Source of the DNA: Pseudomonas sp. GM18
GTDB lineage: Bacteria > Pseudomonadota > Gammaproteobacteria > Pseudomonadales > Pseudomonadaceae
Assembly (NCBI RefSeq): GCF_000282195.1
Contig: NZ_AKJT01000027.1
Span: forward strand, 1 to 56,597
Length of the DNA stretch: 56,597 nucleotides
Direction of reading: 5' to 3'
In this document: positions 26,523 to 34,201 of the stretch, piece after piece
Layout: each line of letters starts with the position of its first letter
Numbering within the stretch: position 1 is the first letter of the stretch
The notes under the pieces: model-generated
What the model saw: only the letters and a program-made list of their open reading frames with translations
What the model was told of the DNA's origin: nothing
Databases searched by the model: none
Program-made: the position numbers and the translations under genes

Positions 26523-27587
26523 CTACCGGCGGATCAATTTGGCCAATCCATCCTCAGCCAAACGCCGGGTCAGTTCTGCCGTGCTCAGTTCAACGCCCAA
26601 TGTGAACGCCTGCCCGGCCCAAAGGCTGCTGAAATCCGCTTCCCCTTTAGCCCGCAATGGCATCAGCGCACCGCCCGCCAAGGGGAAGGCCGGTGCTTTG
26701 GCGCTCATCGGCCCCAGCTCACGCATCACCCGATTGAGAATCCCGCGCGCCGGGCGTCCGGTGAAAATGTTGGTGACCGCTGTCTCGCTTTCCTTGGCCG
26801 TGCGCAACGCCTTGTGGTGAGACGCGCTGACCTTGGCCTCCGGCGTGAACAAATAAGCCGTACCCACCTGAACCGCTGATGCGCCGAGCATGAAAGCCGC
26901 CGCGACGCCACGCGCATCGCCAATCCCGCCCGCCGCAATGACCGGCACTTTCACCGCATCAACGACCTGTGGCACCAGCGCGAAAGTACCCACCTGGCTG
27001 CTCAAGTCATCGCTGAGGAACATGCCCCGGTGGCCGCCAGCCTCGTAACCCATCGCAATGATCGCATCGCAGCCATGCTGCTCCAGCCAGATAGCTTCTT
27101 CGACCGTAGTCGCCGAGGAGAGAATTTTCGCTCCGGTGGCTTTTACCCGATCCAGCAGCGACTTTTCCGGCAGGCCGAAGTGAAAACTCACCACTGCGGG
27201 ACGAAACTCTTCGATCACTTCGCAGGCTGCGTTATCGAACGGCGCGCGATTGGACACCGGCGTCGGTGCGTCGAAATCGACGCCCAATTCCCGGTAGTAC
27301 GGTTCCAGCAGATTCTTCCAGTCCAGGGCGCGTTGCTCATCGGGCGGCGGAGGTTGATGGCAGAAGAAGTTGACGTTGAACGGGCGCTGGGTGTGTTGGC
27401 GAATCGTCTTCAGTTCTTCGCGCAACTGCTCGATGCTCAGCATCGCGGCAGGCATCGAACCCAGGCCGCCAGCGTTACTCGTCGCAATCACCATGGCCGA
27501 AGTCGTCGCGCCGGCCAAAGGGCCCTGGATGATCGGCAGTTCGATCCCGAGCAGGTCAAGGATGCGGGTGTCTGGCCATTGGCTCAT
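26523..27587 (-). CDS. Nitronate monooxygenase / NAD(P)H-dependent flavin oxidoreductase
   Basis: A 354-residue FMN TIM-barrel protein of the class I NMO family. It has IIQGPLAG near the start, NVNFFCHQPPPP, the catalytic-His region VVSFHFGLP, MGYEAGGHRG for phosphate binding, VIAAGGIGDARGVAAAFMLG and VQVGTAYLFTPEA. These enzymes oxidise nitronates such as propionate-3-nitronate. It is transcribed alone, divergent from the AcuI-type gene. Confidence 0.9.
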   Translation of the reverse strand: MSQWPDTRILDLLGIELPIIQGPLAGATTSAMVIATSNAGGLGSMPAAMLSIEQLREELKTIRQHTQRPFNVNFFCHQPPPPDEQRALDWKNLLEPYYRELGVDFDAPTPVSNRAPFDNAACEVIEEFRPAVVSFHFGLPEKSLLDRVKATGAKILSSATTVEEAIWLEQHGCDAIIAMGYEAGGHRGMFLSDDLSSQVGTFALVPQVVDAVKVPVIAAGGIGDARGVAAAFMLGASAVQVGTAYLFTPEAKVSASHHKALRTAKESETAVTNIFTGRPARGILNRVMRELGPMSAKAPAFPLAGGALMPLRAKGEADFSSLWAGQAFTLGVELSTAELTRRLAEDGLAKLIRR

Positions 27588-27764
27588 GTGCAGTGTTCTC
27601 CGACGTCGAAACAGGGCAGGGACGGTAGAAGCGAGTTTGTATCAGCAATGGTTGGCGCAAGGCCAGTCGAGATTCGGGGATTGGCTTAAAGTCGGGTACG
27701 GTGATGGGATTCCCTGTGCTATTTCAACAGCACGACAACTGAGCGATTCCACCAGGAGGCAGTG

Positions 27765-28748
27765 ATGTTCAAAGGCATTTTGATCGACAAAGACGACAGC
27801 GGTTACCGGGCCACACTGCAAGAGATCGCTGACGATCAATTGCCCGAGGGCGATGTGACGGTGCGTGTGGCGTACAGCACATTGAATTTCAAGGATGGCC
27901 TGGCGATCACCGGCAGCAGCCCGGTGGTGCGCAAATTCCCGATGGTGCCAGGGATCGATCTGGCGGGCACTGTCGAAGTCAGCAGTCATCCGGACTACAA
28001 GGTCGGTGATCAAGTCCTGCTCAATGGCTGGGGCGTCGGCGAAGGACACTGGGGCGGTCTGGCGCAGAAAGCTCGCCTGAATGGCGACTGGCTGATCCCG
28101 CTGCCCAAGGCATTCACCGCCGCGCAAGCGATGGCCATTGGCACGGCCGGCTACACGGCGATGCTGAGCATCCTGGCGCTGGAGCACAGCGGCGTGAGTC
28201 CCGAGCAGGGCGAGGTGCTGGTGACGGGCGCCAACGGCGGCGTAGGCAGTTTCGCCATCGCGCTGCTGAGCAAGCTCGGCTACCGCGTGGTGGCATCCAC
28301 TGGCCGCACCTCCGAACACGACTACCTCAAGCACTTGGGCGCCAGTGAAATCATTGATCGCGCCACGTTGTCGGAGCCGGGCAAACCGTTGGCCAAGGAG
28401 CGTTGGGCGGCGGTGATCGACTCGGTCGGCAGTCACACACTGGCCAACGCTTGCGCGAGCACCAAGGCCAACGGCACCGTCGCCGCCTGCGGCCTGGCCC
28501 AGGGCATGGACTTCCCGGCGTCCGTCGCACCGTTCATATTGCGCGGTGTGACCCTGGCCGGCATCAACAGCGTGACCCAACCCAAAGCCAGGCGGATACT
28601 GGCCTGGAATCGCCTGGCCAAGGACCTGGATTTCGCTTTGCTGCCGCTGATCAGCCACGAAATCGGCTTGAGCGAAGCCATCGACGCCGCGCCGCGCTTG
28701 CTTGCCGGGCAGTTGCGTGGTCGGGTGGTGGTCGACGTCAATCGTTGA
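27765..28748 (+). CDS. Acrylyl-CoA reductase AcuI/YhdH-type MDR oxidoreductase
   Basis: A 327-residue MDR enzyme with the AcuI/YhdH hallmarks STLNFKDGLAITG, GIDLAGTVEVSSHPDYKVGD and the Rossmann motif VTGANGGVGSFAIALLSKLG. The YhdH family reduces acryloyl-CoA to propionyl-CoA with NADPH, protecting against reactive acrylate intermediates. AGGAGG sits seven bases before ATG 27765. A GTG one codon earlier is less likely. Confidence 0.9.
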   Translation: MFKGILIDKDDSGYRATLQEIADDQLPEGDVTVRVAYSTLNFKDGLAITGSSPVVRKFPMVPGIDLAGTVEVSSHPDYKVGDQVLLNGWGVGEGHWGGLAQKARLNGDWLIPLPKAFTAAQAMAIGTAGYTAMLSILALEHSGVSPEQGEVLVTGANGGVGSFAIALLSKLGYRVVASTGRTSEHDYLKHLGASEIIDRATLSEPGKPLAKERWAAVIDSVGSHTLANACASTKANGTVAACGLAQGMDFPASVAPFILRGVTLAGINSVTQPKARRILAWNRLAKDLDFALLPLISHEIGLSEAIDAAPRLLAGQLRGRVVVDVNR

Positions 28749-28802
28749 GCGTCTCGGCGCCCATCAAACAGACAAACTGAAGCGACAAGGAAATATCGAG
28801 CA

Positions 28803-29291
28803 ATGGATGTAAAACTGCGTGAAGTGCAGCCCTTCAGCGTCTCGGGTTTGCAGGTGCGAACCCTCAATGCCGCAGAGCAGCAGCCGGATACCGCGCGTAT
28901 CGGCCCTATGTGGGAACGGTTTTTCGTCGAGGATATTTTCGACAAAATCGCCCACAAACAACCGGATTCCTTTATGTACGGCGTCTACTCCAACTACGAG
29001 TCCGACGCTTCGGGCCACTTCGATGTGACCGCGGGAGTGGCGGTCACCGCAACCTCCGAGGGTTTTGCGCAGATTCAGGTTGAGGGCGGCGATTACCTGG
29101 TGTTCAGCGCCAAAGGGGCGATGCCCGATAGCGTTATTCAGGCCTGGGGCTTTATCTGGGCCTATTTCGAGGACAACCCGCAGGTTCGCCGCAAGTTCGC
29201 CACGGACTTCGAGGTCTACACCGGGCCGGAGTCCGTGGCGGTCTATATCGGCATTCAGAACCCGGACGCGTTTTCACGCTCCAGCAACTGA
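28803..29291 (+). CDS. GyrI-like / AraC effector-binding domain protein
   Basis: A 162-residue stand-alone GyrI-like (bacterial transcription activator effector-binding) domain. The core FMYGVYSNYESDASGHFDVT and GDYLVFSAKGAMPDSVIQAW, with conserved FEVYTGP near the end, fit the family. Members bind small hydrophobic or cationic ligands. It lies 54 bp after the AcuI-type gene, with AAGGAAAT upstream of its ATG. Its last 37 bases overlap the convergent ada gene. Confidence 0.85.
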   Translation: MDVKLREVQPFSVSGLQVRTLNAAEQQPDTARIGPMWERFFVEDIFDKIAHKQPDSFMYGVYSNYESDASGHFDVTAGVAVTATSEGFAQIQVEGGDYLVFSAKGAMPDSVIQAWGFIWAYFEDNPQVRRKFATDFEVYTGPESVAVYIGIQNPDAFSRSSN

Positions 29292-30328
29292 CGCTTGCGT
29301 TCCACGCCCCAGCGATAACCCGACAGGTTGCCGTCGCTGCGCACCACGCGATGGCAAGGGATTGCCACCGCCAGGTTGTTCGCGCCACAGGCCTGGGCCA
29401 CGGCGCGCATGGCCTTCGGTGCACCGATGCGCTGAGCGATATCGGCATAACTAGCGGTGCTGCCGGCGGGAATCTCCCGCAGGGCTTGCCACACCCGCTC
29501 TTGAAACGCCGTGCCGCGTACATCCAGCGGCAAGTCCAGGCCGAGGGCCGGGGCTTCGATAAAGCCGACGACCTTGGCGATCAACTGCTCGAACTCATGA
29601 TCGGCGCCAATCAGATTGGCGCGGCGAAATTTGTCCTGCAGGTCGCAGACCAGTTGATGCGGATCGTCCCCCAGTAGAATCGCGCAGACACCGCGTTCAC
29701 TTTGTGCCACCAGAATCGCTCCCAGAGAGCACTGGCCGACAGCAAAACGAATGTCGTTGTTCTGCCCGGCCGCGCGGTAGTCGCCGGGTGTCATGCCAAG
29801 CAATTGATCCGCCGCCTCATAGAAACGACTATTGGAATTGAATCCGGCGTCATACAGCGCGTCGGTAACCGTGCCGCCGTCGGTCAGGCGCTCGCGAACC
29901 TTGCGTGAGCGATGGGCGGTGGCGTAGCCCTTGGGCGTCAGGCCGGTGATGGCCTTGAACACGCGATGGAAGTGGAAACTGCTCAAACCGGCTGCGTCTG
30001 CCAGTTCATTCAACGCCGGCAACGTTTCGGCGGATTCGATTTGACGGCACGCGGCGGCCACGGTCGCGGCATGTTGGGCGGCGACGTCGCTGTGATCTTT
30101 CGCGGCCCGTTTGCTGGGGCGATAACCCGCTGCCTGAGCTTGCTCGGCCGTGTCGAAGAATTCGACGTTCTGCGGTTTTGGCAGGCGTGCCAGGCTGCTG
30201 GGGCGGCAGTAGATACCGGTGGTTTTCACGGCATACACAAACTGCCCGTCGGCACGGGGATCGCGCGCGACCACGGCGGCCCAGCGAGGATCGTTTTCGG
30301 TGGCGATTGTTGGCGATTGAGTTGTCAT
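29255..30328 (-). CDS. ada: Ada: O6-methylguanine-DNA methyltransferase / regulator with degenerate zinc site
   Basis: A 357-residue three-part protein. The N-Ada domain has TTGIYCRPSS, but only the methyl-acceptor-equivalent Cys41 remains. The other three zinc ligands of E. coli Ada (Cys42, 69, 72) are replaced by Ser45, Ser72 and Ala75 (YRPSKRAAKD). The AraC helix-turn-helix (LADAAGLSSFHFHRVF) and the methyltransferase active site IPCHRVV are intact. O6-methylguanine repair is therefore expected, but methylphosphotriester sensing by a Zn-bound Cys probably is not. The start could also be ATG 30355. It lies 87 bp downstream of alkB. Confidence 0.9.
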   Translation of the reverse strand: MTTQSPTIATENDPRWAAVVARDPRADGQFVYAVKTTGIYCRPSSLARLPKPQNVEFFDTAEQAQAAGYRPSKRAAKDHSDVAAQHAATVAAACRQIESAETLPALNELADAAGLSSFHFHRVFKAITGLTPKGYATAHRSRKVRERLTDGGTVTDALYDAGFNSNSRFYEAADQLLGMTPGDYRAAGQNNDIRFAVGQCSLGAILVAQSERGVCAILLGDDPHQLVCDLQDKFRRANLIGADHEFEQLIAKVVGFIEAPALGLDLPLDVRGTAFQERVWQALREIPAGSTASYADIAQRIGAPKAMRAVAQACGANNLAVAIPCHRVVRSDGNLSGYRWGVERKRQLLERENASGF

Positions 30329-30383
30329 GGCTTCATGTCCGTTGACCCGTTTCATGCAGATTAACCAGCCGGCACCGACGCCA

Positions 30384-30408
30384 CACTCCGGGTCTTGCGG
30401 TCGAATTC
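30384..30408. repeat. 25-bp direct repeat, copy upstream of ada (with palindrome)
   Basis: CACTCCGG-GT-CTTGCGGTCGAATTC is repeated with two mismatches at 31859-31883. This copy extends into a perfect 16-bp palindrome, CGGTCGAATTCGACCG (30399-30414). It lies between the alkB stop and the ada start, where a regulator could bind. Confidence 0.5.
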
Positions 30409-30415
30409 GACCGTT

Positions 30416-31081
30416 TCATCCCGCGGTACGAAAGGTGAAGTTGATTCGCTGTTCGCCCAGCCGCGGATGCTGGCCGTCCTTGATCGGCAAGACGCCGTGG
30501 TAACGCAAACGGTCCACGCCGCCCCAAACCACGATATCACCGTGAAACAGCGGCACCCGCCGGGTTTTCGCGCTGCGTTCGAAACCGCCGAACAGGAACG
30601 TCGCCGGCAATCCCAAAGACACCGACACGATGGGGGCTGTGTAGGCGTTTTCGTTTTTGTCCTGATGCAACGACATCCTGGCCCCGGGAACATAGCGGTT
30701 GATCAGACAGGAATCCGGTACGAACGCCATAAACCCTGCTTCGCGCGCGGCCGCCTGGGCCAGTTCGAAAAACACCTCGGGCATTTCAGGCCAGGGTGCA
30801 CCGGTCTGCGGATCGTTGCGGGTGTATTGGTAGCCGCTGCGGTCGGTGGTCCAGCCCCAGATGCCGCAACTGCTCAGGGCCACCGACATGGTAAAGCCGC
30901 CGGGCGTGACCATCTGCCGAAACGGCGCCGCTGTCAGAATCGCCTCCAGCGCTGGCAGCAGCCGGTCGAGCCAGGGCAGGGCGAAGCCTCTGAGAACGCA
31001 GGATTGTTCGCCGATCTGCTCGCGCCTGGGTTGCTGCTCGGGTTCGGCGTCGGCAAACAGATCGAAGGTGATCGGGCTCAT
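30416..31081 (-). CDS. alkB: AlkB-type alkylated-DNA repair dioxygenase
   Basis: A 221-residue Fe(II)/2OG oxygenase that demethylates N1-methyladenine and N3-methylcytosine. LINRYVPGARMSLHQDKNE carries the HxD metal pair, RLRYHGVLPI the distal His, and the end RINFTFRTAG the 2OG/substrate arginines. The nucleotide-recognition lid (MSVALSSCGIWGW then YTRNDPQTGAPWPEMP) is conserved. Its ATG follows the stop of the upstream oxygenase within five bases; alternative in-frame ATGs lie at 31096 and 31132. Confidence 0.92.
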   Translation of the reverse strand: MSPITFDLFADAEPEQQPRREQIGEQSCVLRGFALPWLDRLLPALEAILTAAPFRQMVTPGGFTMSVALSSCGIWGWTTDRSGYQYTRNDPQTGAPWPEMPEVFFELAQAAAREAGFMAFVPDSCLINRYVPGARMSLHQDKNENAYTAPIVSVSLGLPATFLFGGFERSAKTRRVPLFHGDIVVWGGVDRLRYHGVLPIKDGQHPRLGEQRINFTFRTAG

Positions 31082-31085
31082 GGGC

Positions 31086-31796
31086 TCATAACGCATCGTG
31101 AAAGATGATTCCAAGGGTATGCCGTTTTCCACTGTGCAGGCGACTCACCCCATGACGCAGGGTCACTCGGTAATAGCCGCGAACACCTTTTACCGGGCGC
31201 TGATTCACGGCAAAAATCAACGCGTCGCCTTTCTTCAGGTCGATGACCTGCGGGCGCGACTGCATCCGTGGACGTTGTTCGGTCAGCACAAACTCGCCAC
31301 CGGTGAAGTCCTCTCCCGGTTCTGACAGCAGAATCGCCACTTGCAGCGGGAACACGTGTTCGCCGTACAGATCCTGATGCAAGCAGTTGTAGTCCTGCGG
31401 GCCGTATTGCAGCAATAAAGGTGTCGGGCGTTCCTGACCGGCGGCATGGCAGCGTTGCAGAAACGCTTTATGGGATTCGGGGAAGCGGGTCGGCAGGTCC
31501 ATGCATTCGTACCAGCGATTGGCGATGGGAACCAGCCGAGGGTAGAGCGCGCTGCGCAACCGGGTCACCGGATCCGGCAGCGGGTATCTGAAGTATTTGT
31601 ACTCGCCACGGCCAAAACCCTGGCGCGCCATCACCACTTTCGAGCGAAAGGGCTCGGGGCGGTCGTACAGGGCGCTTATTTCATCGCAGGTCTTATGGCT
31701 TAAAAGCGATGTGATGATCGCGCAGCCATCCTGGTCGAGTTGCTGCGTAAGCCTGCCCCAGTCGAGGGCATCGTGGTGAATCGGATCGGTAAACAA
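31086..31796 (-). CDS. 2OG-Fe(II) oxygenase (prolyl-hydroxylase-like) in the alkB-ada operon
   Basis: A 236-residue oxygenase. The metal ligands are HQD in NCLHQDLYGEHVFPLQ and a distal His in RHGVSRLHSGKRHTLGIIFH; FTGGEFVLTEQRPRMQSR is typical of the 2OG-FeII_Oxy_2 group. It leads an operon with alkB and ada, so it may act on alkylated nucleic acid or protein, but the substrate is unknown. No ATG is available near the start; TTG at 31796 is chosen because AAGGAG lies nine bases upstream. Confidence 0.87.
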   Translation of the reverse strand: MFTDPIHHDALDWGRLTQQLDQDGCAIITSLLSHKTCDEISALYDRPEPFRSKVVMARQGFGRGEYKYFRYPLPDPVTRLRSALYPRLVPIANRWYECMDLPTRFPESHKAFLQRCHAAGQERPTPLLLQYGPQDYNCLHQDLYGEHVFPLQVAILLSEPGEDFTGGEFVLTEQRPRMQSRPQVIDLKKGDALIFAVNQRPVKGVRGYYRVTLRHGVSRLHSGKRHTLGIIFHDAL

Positions 31797-31835
31797 GGGT
31801 TCTGACTCCTTGACCAAAAGGTCGAGGCGGCCAGT

Positions 31836-31904
31836 TTAGTGAGCGTTGCGAGAGCGGGCACTCCGGCGCTTGCGGTCGAATTCACGAGGGGAGCAGACGT
31901 CCAT
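31836..31904 (-). CDS. Possible 22-residue leader peptide before the alkylation operon
   Basis: ATG 31904 is preceded by GGAG at seven bases and opens a frame reading MDVCSPREFDRKRRSARSRN and two more residues to a TAA at 31836. It is strongly basic. It ends 40 bp before the oxygenase start and includes the direct-repeat copy 31859-31883. It may be a chance frame. Confidence 0.3.
   Translation of the reverse strand: MDVCSPREFDRKRRSARSRNAH
31859..31883. repeat. 25-bp direct repeat, copy upstream of the 2OG oxygenase
   Basis: This is the partner of 30384-30408: CACTCCGG-CG-CTTGCGGTCGAATTC. It lacks the second half of the palindrome seen at the ada copy. Occurring in front of both the first gene and ada, it is a candidate shared control site. 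Confidence 0.45.
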
Positions 31905-31923
31905 GTTGTCGCTCCAGATCGCG

Positions 31924-32100
31924 TTACAGCGCTTTGCTGACGCTGATCTCGCTGATGACGTCATCAGTCTGGCCATGAATGGCTTCCAGCGCGGCCTTGG
32001 CTTCTTCTGCGGTGCCATTTTCAAGCTGGGCGAATTCGAACCGACGCTCGCCGTTGAGTTTGTATTTGATGACGTATTTGGTCGTCTGGGCCACGGTCAT
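31924..32100 (-). CDS. Small acidic hypothetical protein (58 aa)
   Basis: ATG 32100 opens a frame MTVAQTTKYVIKYKLNGERR continuing FEFAQLENGTAEEAKAALEA to a TAA at 31924. The alternating strand-then-helix pattern (KYVIKYKLNGERRFEFAQL, then an amphipathic helix) suggests a compact beta-alpha fold. Family not recognised. It lies 22 bp downstream of the DUF1883 gene on the same strand and is probably cotranscribed with it. Confidence 0.75.
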   Translation of the reverse strand: MTVAQTTKYVIKYKLNGERRFEFAQLENGTAEEAKAALEAIHGQTDDVISEISVSKAL

Positions 32101-32122
32101 ACCTGCCTGTTCTGGTGTGGGT

Positions 32123-32425
32123 TCAGCTCAGCTTCGAGCTGGAGCGGCGGATGATCTTGATCGAGTGCGTCAGGGTCGGCTTGCGGGTCACGCTGATCGG
32201 CCGGCGGTTGACCGTGTCGATGGTGATGTTCCAGAAACCGGTGCTCGGCGCGGTGATTCGGGCCGGGAAGGTGTCGAATGCGCCGCCGTGATAAGTGTGA
32301 CGGCCGCCGTTCTTGAAGCTGCGGAAGTTGGCGTCGTTCATCAAACGGATGTTGCACATTTGGGAGCACTGAATGACGACGATGTCGTCTTCGTTGAGGT
32401 GCTCGCGCTGGTGGATAAATTTCAT
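32123..32425 (-). CDS. DUF1883 domain protein
   Basis: A 100-residue protein whose N-terminal MKFIHQREHLNEDDIVVIQC and later FKNGGRHTYHGGAFDTFPAR match the DUF1883 family. The strand-rich pattern, with a basic end (TLTHSIKIIRRSSSKL), suggests a small beta-sandwich. It has no signal peptide and its function is not known. It probably forms a two-gene unit with the 58-aa gene downstream. Confidence 0.85.
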   Translation of the reverse strand: MKFIHQREHLNEDDIVVIQCSQMCNIRLMNDANFRSFKNGGRHTYHGGAFDTFPARITAPSTGFWNITIDTVNRRPISVTRKPTLTHSIKIIRRSSSKLS

Positions 32426-32637
32426 GAGGCGCCTCCAGAAGGGCTTTTTCTACAAAATCAAAACGATAGCATGGGCGATTGGCGCAGTTTATCAGCCCGA
32501 ACAGGTTATTATCTGGCTGTCGGGGTCCGCTTTGACAATTAAAAACAGTTATTTGGAAATCTATGAGCGATAAAAGCAGGGAGCCTAGGAGAAAAACAGC
32601 ATTTGGGCTGTCGGAGGGTCTTTATCGGAGGTTTCCT

Positions 32638-32994
32638 ATGAAATGGGGTGTTCTGGTCGTGCCGTTTGCATTGGCAGTGGGTGGATGTGCGACGGTCTCG
32701 GACATCACTGCGTCGCTGCCTACCATGAACGTGATTTCAGGCAAGAAGCCCCATGAGTACGCCCAGTGCCTGGTCGAGAAGTTGGCCAATAGCCGTGGGG
32801 CCCTGCAAGTCGAGCCGCAAAAGGATGGCATGCGGGTTATTGTGCCGCAGAAGTTCTCCTCGGGGCCGGCAGCGGTGTTTGACATTGAAGAGCGCTCCGG
32901 TGGCAGCAGCATCAAACTGCATGAGCGCATCTCCAATGTGCCGTTGCGCCCATGGGATGTGCGCAATGCAGCGACCGCGTGCATTTCCGGCTGA
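32638..32994 (+). CDS. Small lipoprotein (118 aa)
   Basis: The start is ATG 32638 with GGAGG seven bases upstream; the longer frame from 32563 has no ribosome site. The signal peptide MKWGVLVVPFALAVGGCATV has a lipobox (VGGC), so the mature protein is lipidated at about Cys17 and periplasmic/outer-membrane. The remaining ~100 residues (YAQCLVEKLANSRGALQVEP, then FDIEERSGGSSIKLHERIS) resemble small pseudomonad lipoproteins of unknown function. The -35-like TTGACA at 32531 may belong to its promoter. Confidence 0.82.
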   Translation: MKWGVLVVPFALAVGGCATVSDITASLPTMNVISGKKPHEYAQCLVEKLANSRGALQVEPQKDGMRVIVPQKFSSGPAAVFDIEERSGGSSIKLHERISNVPLRPWDVRNAATACISG

Positions 32995-33066
32995 TAAACT
33001 ACCCCCGGTCAGCATCGATGCCGTCAAAGTCGCACTTTGACGGCATTGTCATTTCTGGAGTCGAGC

Positions 33067-33297
33067 ATGAAACGAGAGCAGGTGCGGGAGCGCCATGCAG
33101 AGGGTCATATCTCTGCCACCCATGTGATTCAGAACCCGGCGAATCCGGGGGAGTGGATCGTATTTTTCAAGAAAAGCGCCGGGCGCAGTTTTTTCCTGGT
33201 GGATGACAACGATGAAGTCGAGTCCTTCAGCCGCCTCGACGATTTGATCGAGACCGTACGCGGGCTCGGAATCAAGTTCGCCGAAATCCATATGTAG
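33067..33297 (+). CDS. Small hypothetical protein (76 aa)
   Basis: ATG 33067 with GGAG seven bases upstream starts MKREQVRERHAEGHISATHV. The central WIVFFKKSAGRSFFLVDDND suggests a small mixed alpha/beta protein, ending FAEIHM. There is no signal peptide. The family is not recognised. It may be cotranscribed with the lipoprotein gene 72 bp upstream. Confidence 0.72.
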   Translation: MKREQVRERHAEGHISATHVIQNPANPGEWIVFFKKSAGRSFFLVDDNDEVESFSRLDDLIETVRGLGIKFAEIHM

Positions 33298-33310
33298 GGC
33301 ATTGGACACC

Positions 33311-33592
33311 CTACTTGCAGACCACCACCACGCTACGGCTTTTGTAGTTGCCGACGTCGACACCCAGGGTTTTGTCGCTTTCCTTGGTCGAAGGTGTGCC
33401 GTCGGTACCGACAATCCGATAGCCGGTGCCGGCGCAAGAGGCATCGGCTTTTTCGTAGCAACTGGCCCAGGCGTTGGCCTCTCCTGAGCAGTCGATGGTC
33501 AGGCCTTGCTCGCCATTTTTCAGGTAAGTCGTTTCGGACGTGGCGCAGCCGCTCAGGGCCAGTACCGCAATCAGTGGCAAAAATTTTTTCAT
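33311..33592 (-). CDS. Small lipoprotein (93 aa)
   Basis: MKKFLPLIAVLALSGCATSE is a clear lipoprotein signal peptide with lipobox LSGC. The mature part has Cys residues at DCSGEANAWASCYEKADASC and the C-terminal VCK, suggesting disulfides, and the pattern GTGYRIVGTDGTPS. This layout is common in small pseudomonad lipoproteins of unknown role. It converges on the 33067 gene with 13 bp between stops. Confidence 0.82.
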   Translation of the reverse strand: MKKFLPLIAVLALSGCATSETTYLKNGEQGLTIDCSGEANAWASCYEKADASCAGTGYRIVGTDGTPSTKESDKTLGVDVGNYKSRSVVVVCK

Positions 33593-33684
33593 GTCGTGGT
33601 CATCGTCAATGATGGGGGCTAAACGCTATGACAGCGGCTGCAACAAAAGGTTATAGCGATTGGCCACTTCGTTGCAGGCATTCA

Positions 33685-33712
33685 CAAAAAAGCCCTGTGC
33701 AAAGACAGGGCT
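33685..33712 (-). terminator. Minus-strand intrinsic terminator
   Basis: AGCCCTGT (33691-33698) pairs with ACAGGGCT (33705-33712). On the minus strand the stem is followed by six T residues (A run 33685-33690). It terminates the 62-aa gene at 33733-33921. Confidence 0.85.
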
Positions 33713-33732
33713 GCGGTTACGCCAGGTTCAGC

Positions 33733-33921
33733 TCAAGGCTTGTCCTTGCCGCGCCGCTTGGGGGCTGCGGGTTGATCTTGCAACACCGATGCCACTTCAA
33801 TCGCCAACGCTTCTGTAGGGAACGGTCCGGCAATATTCTCGCCGCCGACGCTGTCTATCCACCACTGGCCGTCTTTCGCCTGATTGATCAGGTACCCGTT
33901 GACGCTTTTTGCTGCCGACAT
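33733..33921 (-). CDS. Small hypothetical protein (62 aa)
   Basis: MSAAKSVNGYLINQAKDGQW with WIDSVGGENIAGPFPTEALA and a basic end (KRRGKDKP). The Trp-rich strand, Gly-containing turn and helix pattern looks like a genuine small fold. A good intrinsic terminator follows it at 33685-33712. There is no signal peptide or known domain. The upstream 280 bp to galU hold no other gene I can support. Confidence 0.7.
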   Translation of the reverse strand: MSAAKSVNGYLINQAKDGQWWIDSVGGENIAGPFPTEALAIEVASVLQDQPAAPKRRGKDKP

Positions 33922-34201
33922 CTATCTGCCTCGTTGGCTGGTTCAGGTGCGCAATAATAGCGCCAAATGCCCTCAACGGGTGCCGATGGGTGTAGGGTGG
34001 GGCAGATTATTGCTCGGCTGATGGTCACGCAGATCGTCGATCTCTGCTATCTATAAGAGGTTGTGCAGCTTATCTGCGGAACTATCCATCAGAATATTTC
34101 TCTATGATGGCGTCGGTTAGCCAGTGCGGGGCATTGTAAGGTGCACGCCGCCTGATTAGACTGCGCCGAAACTCGTACACACAGCCCTTTCAAGGACTTA
34201 T

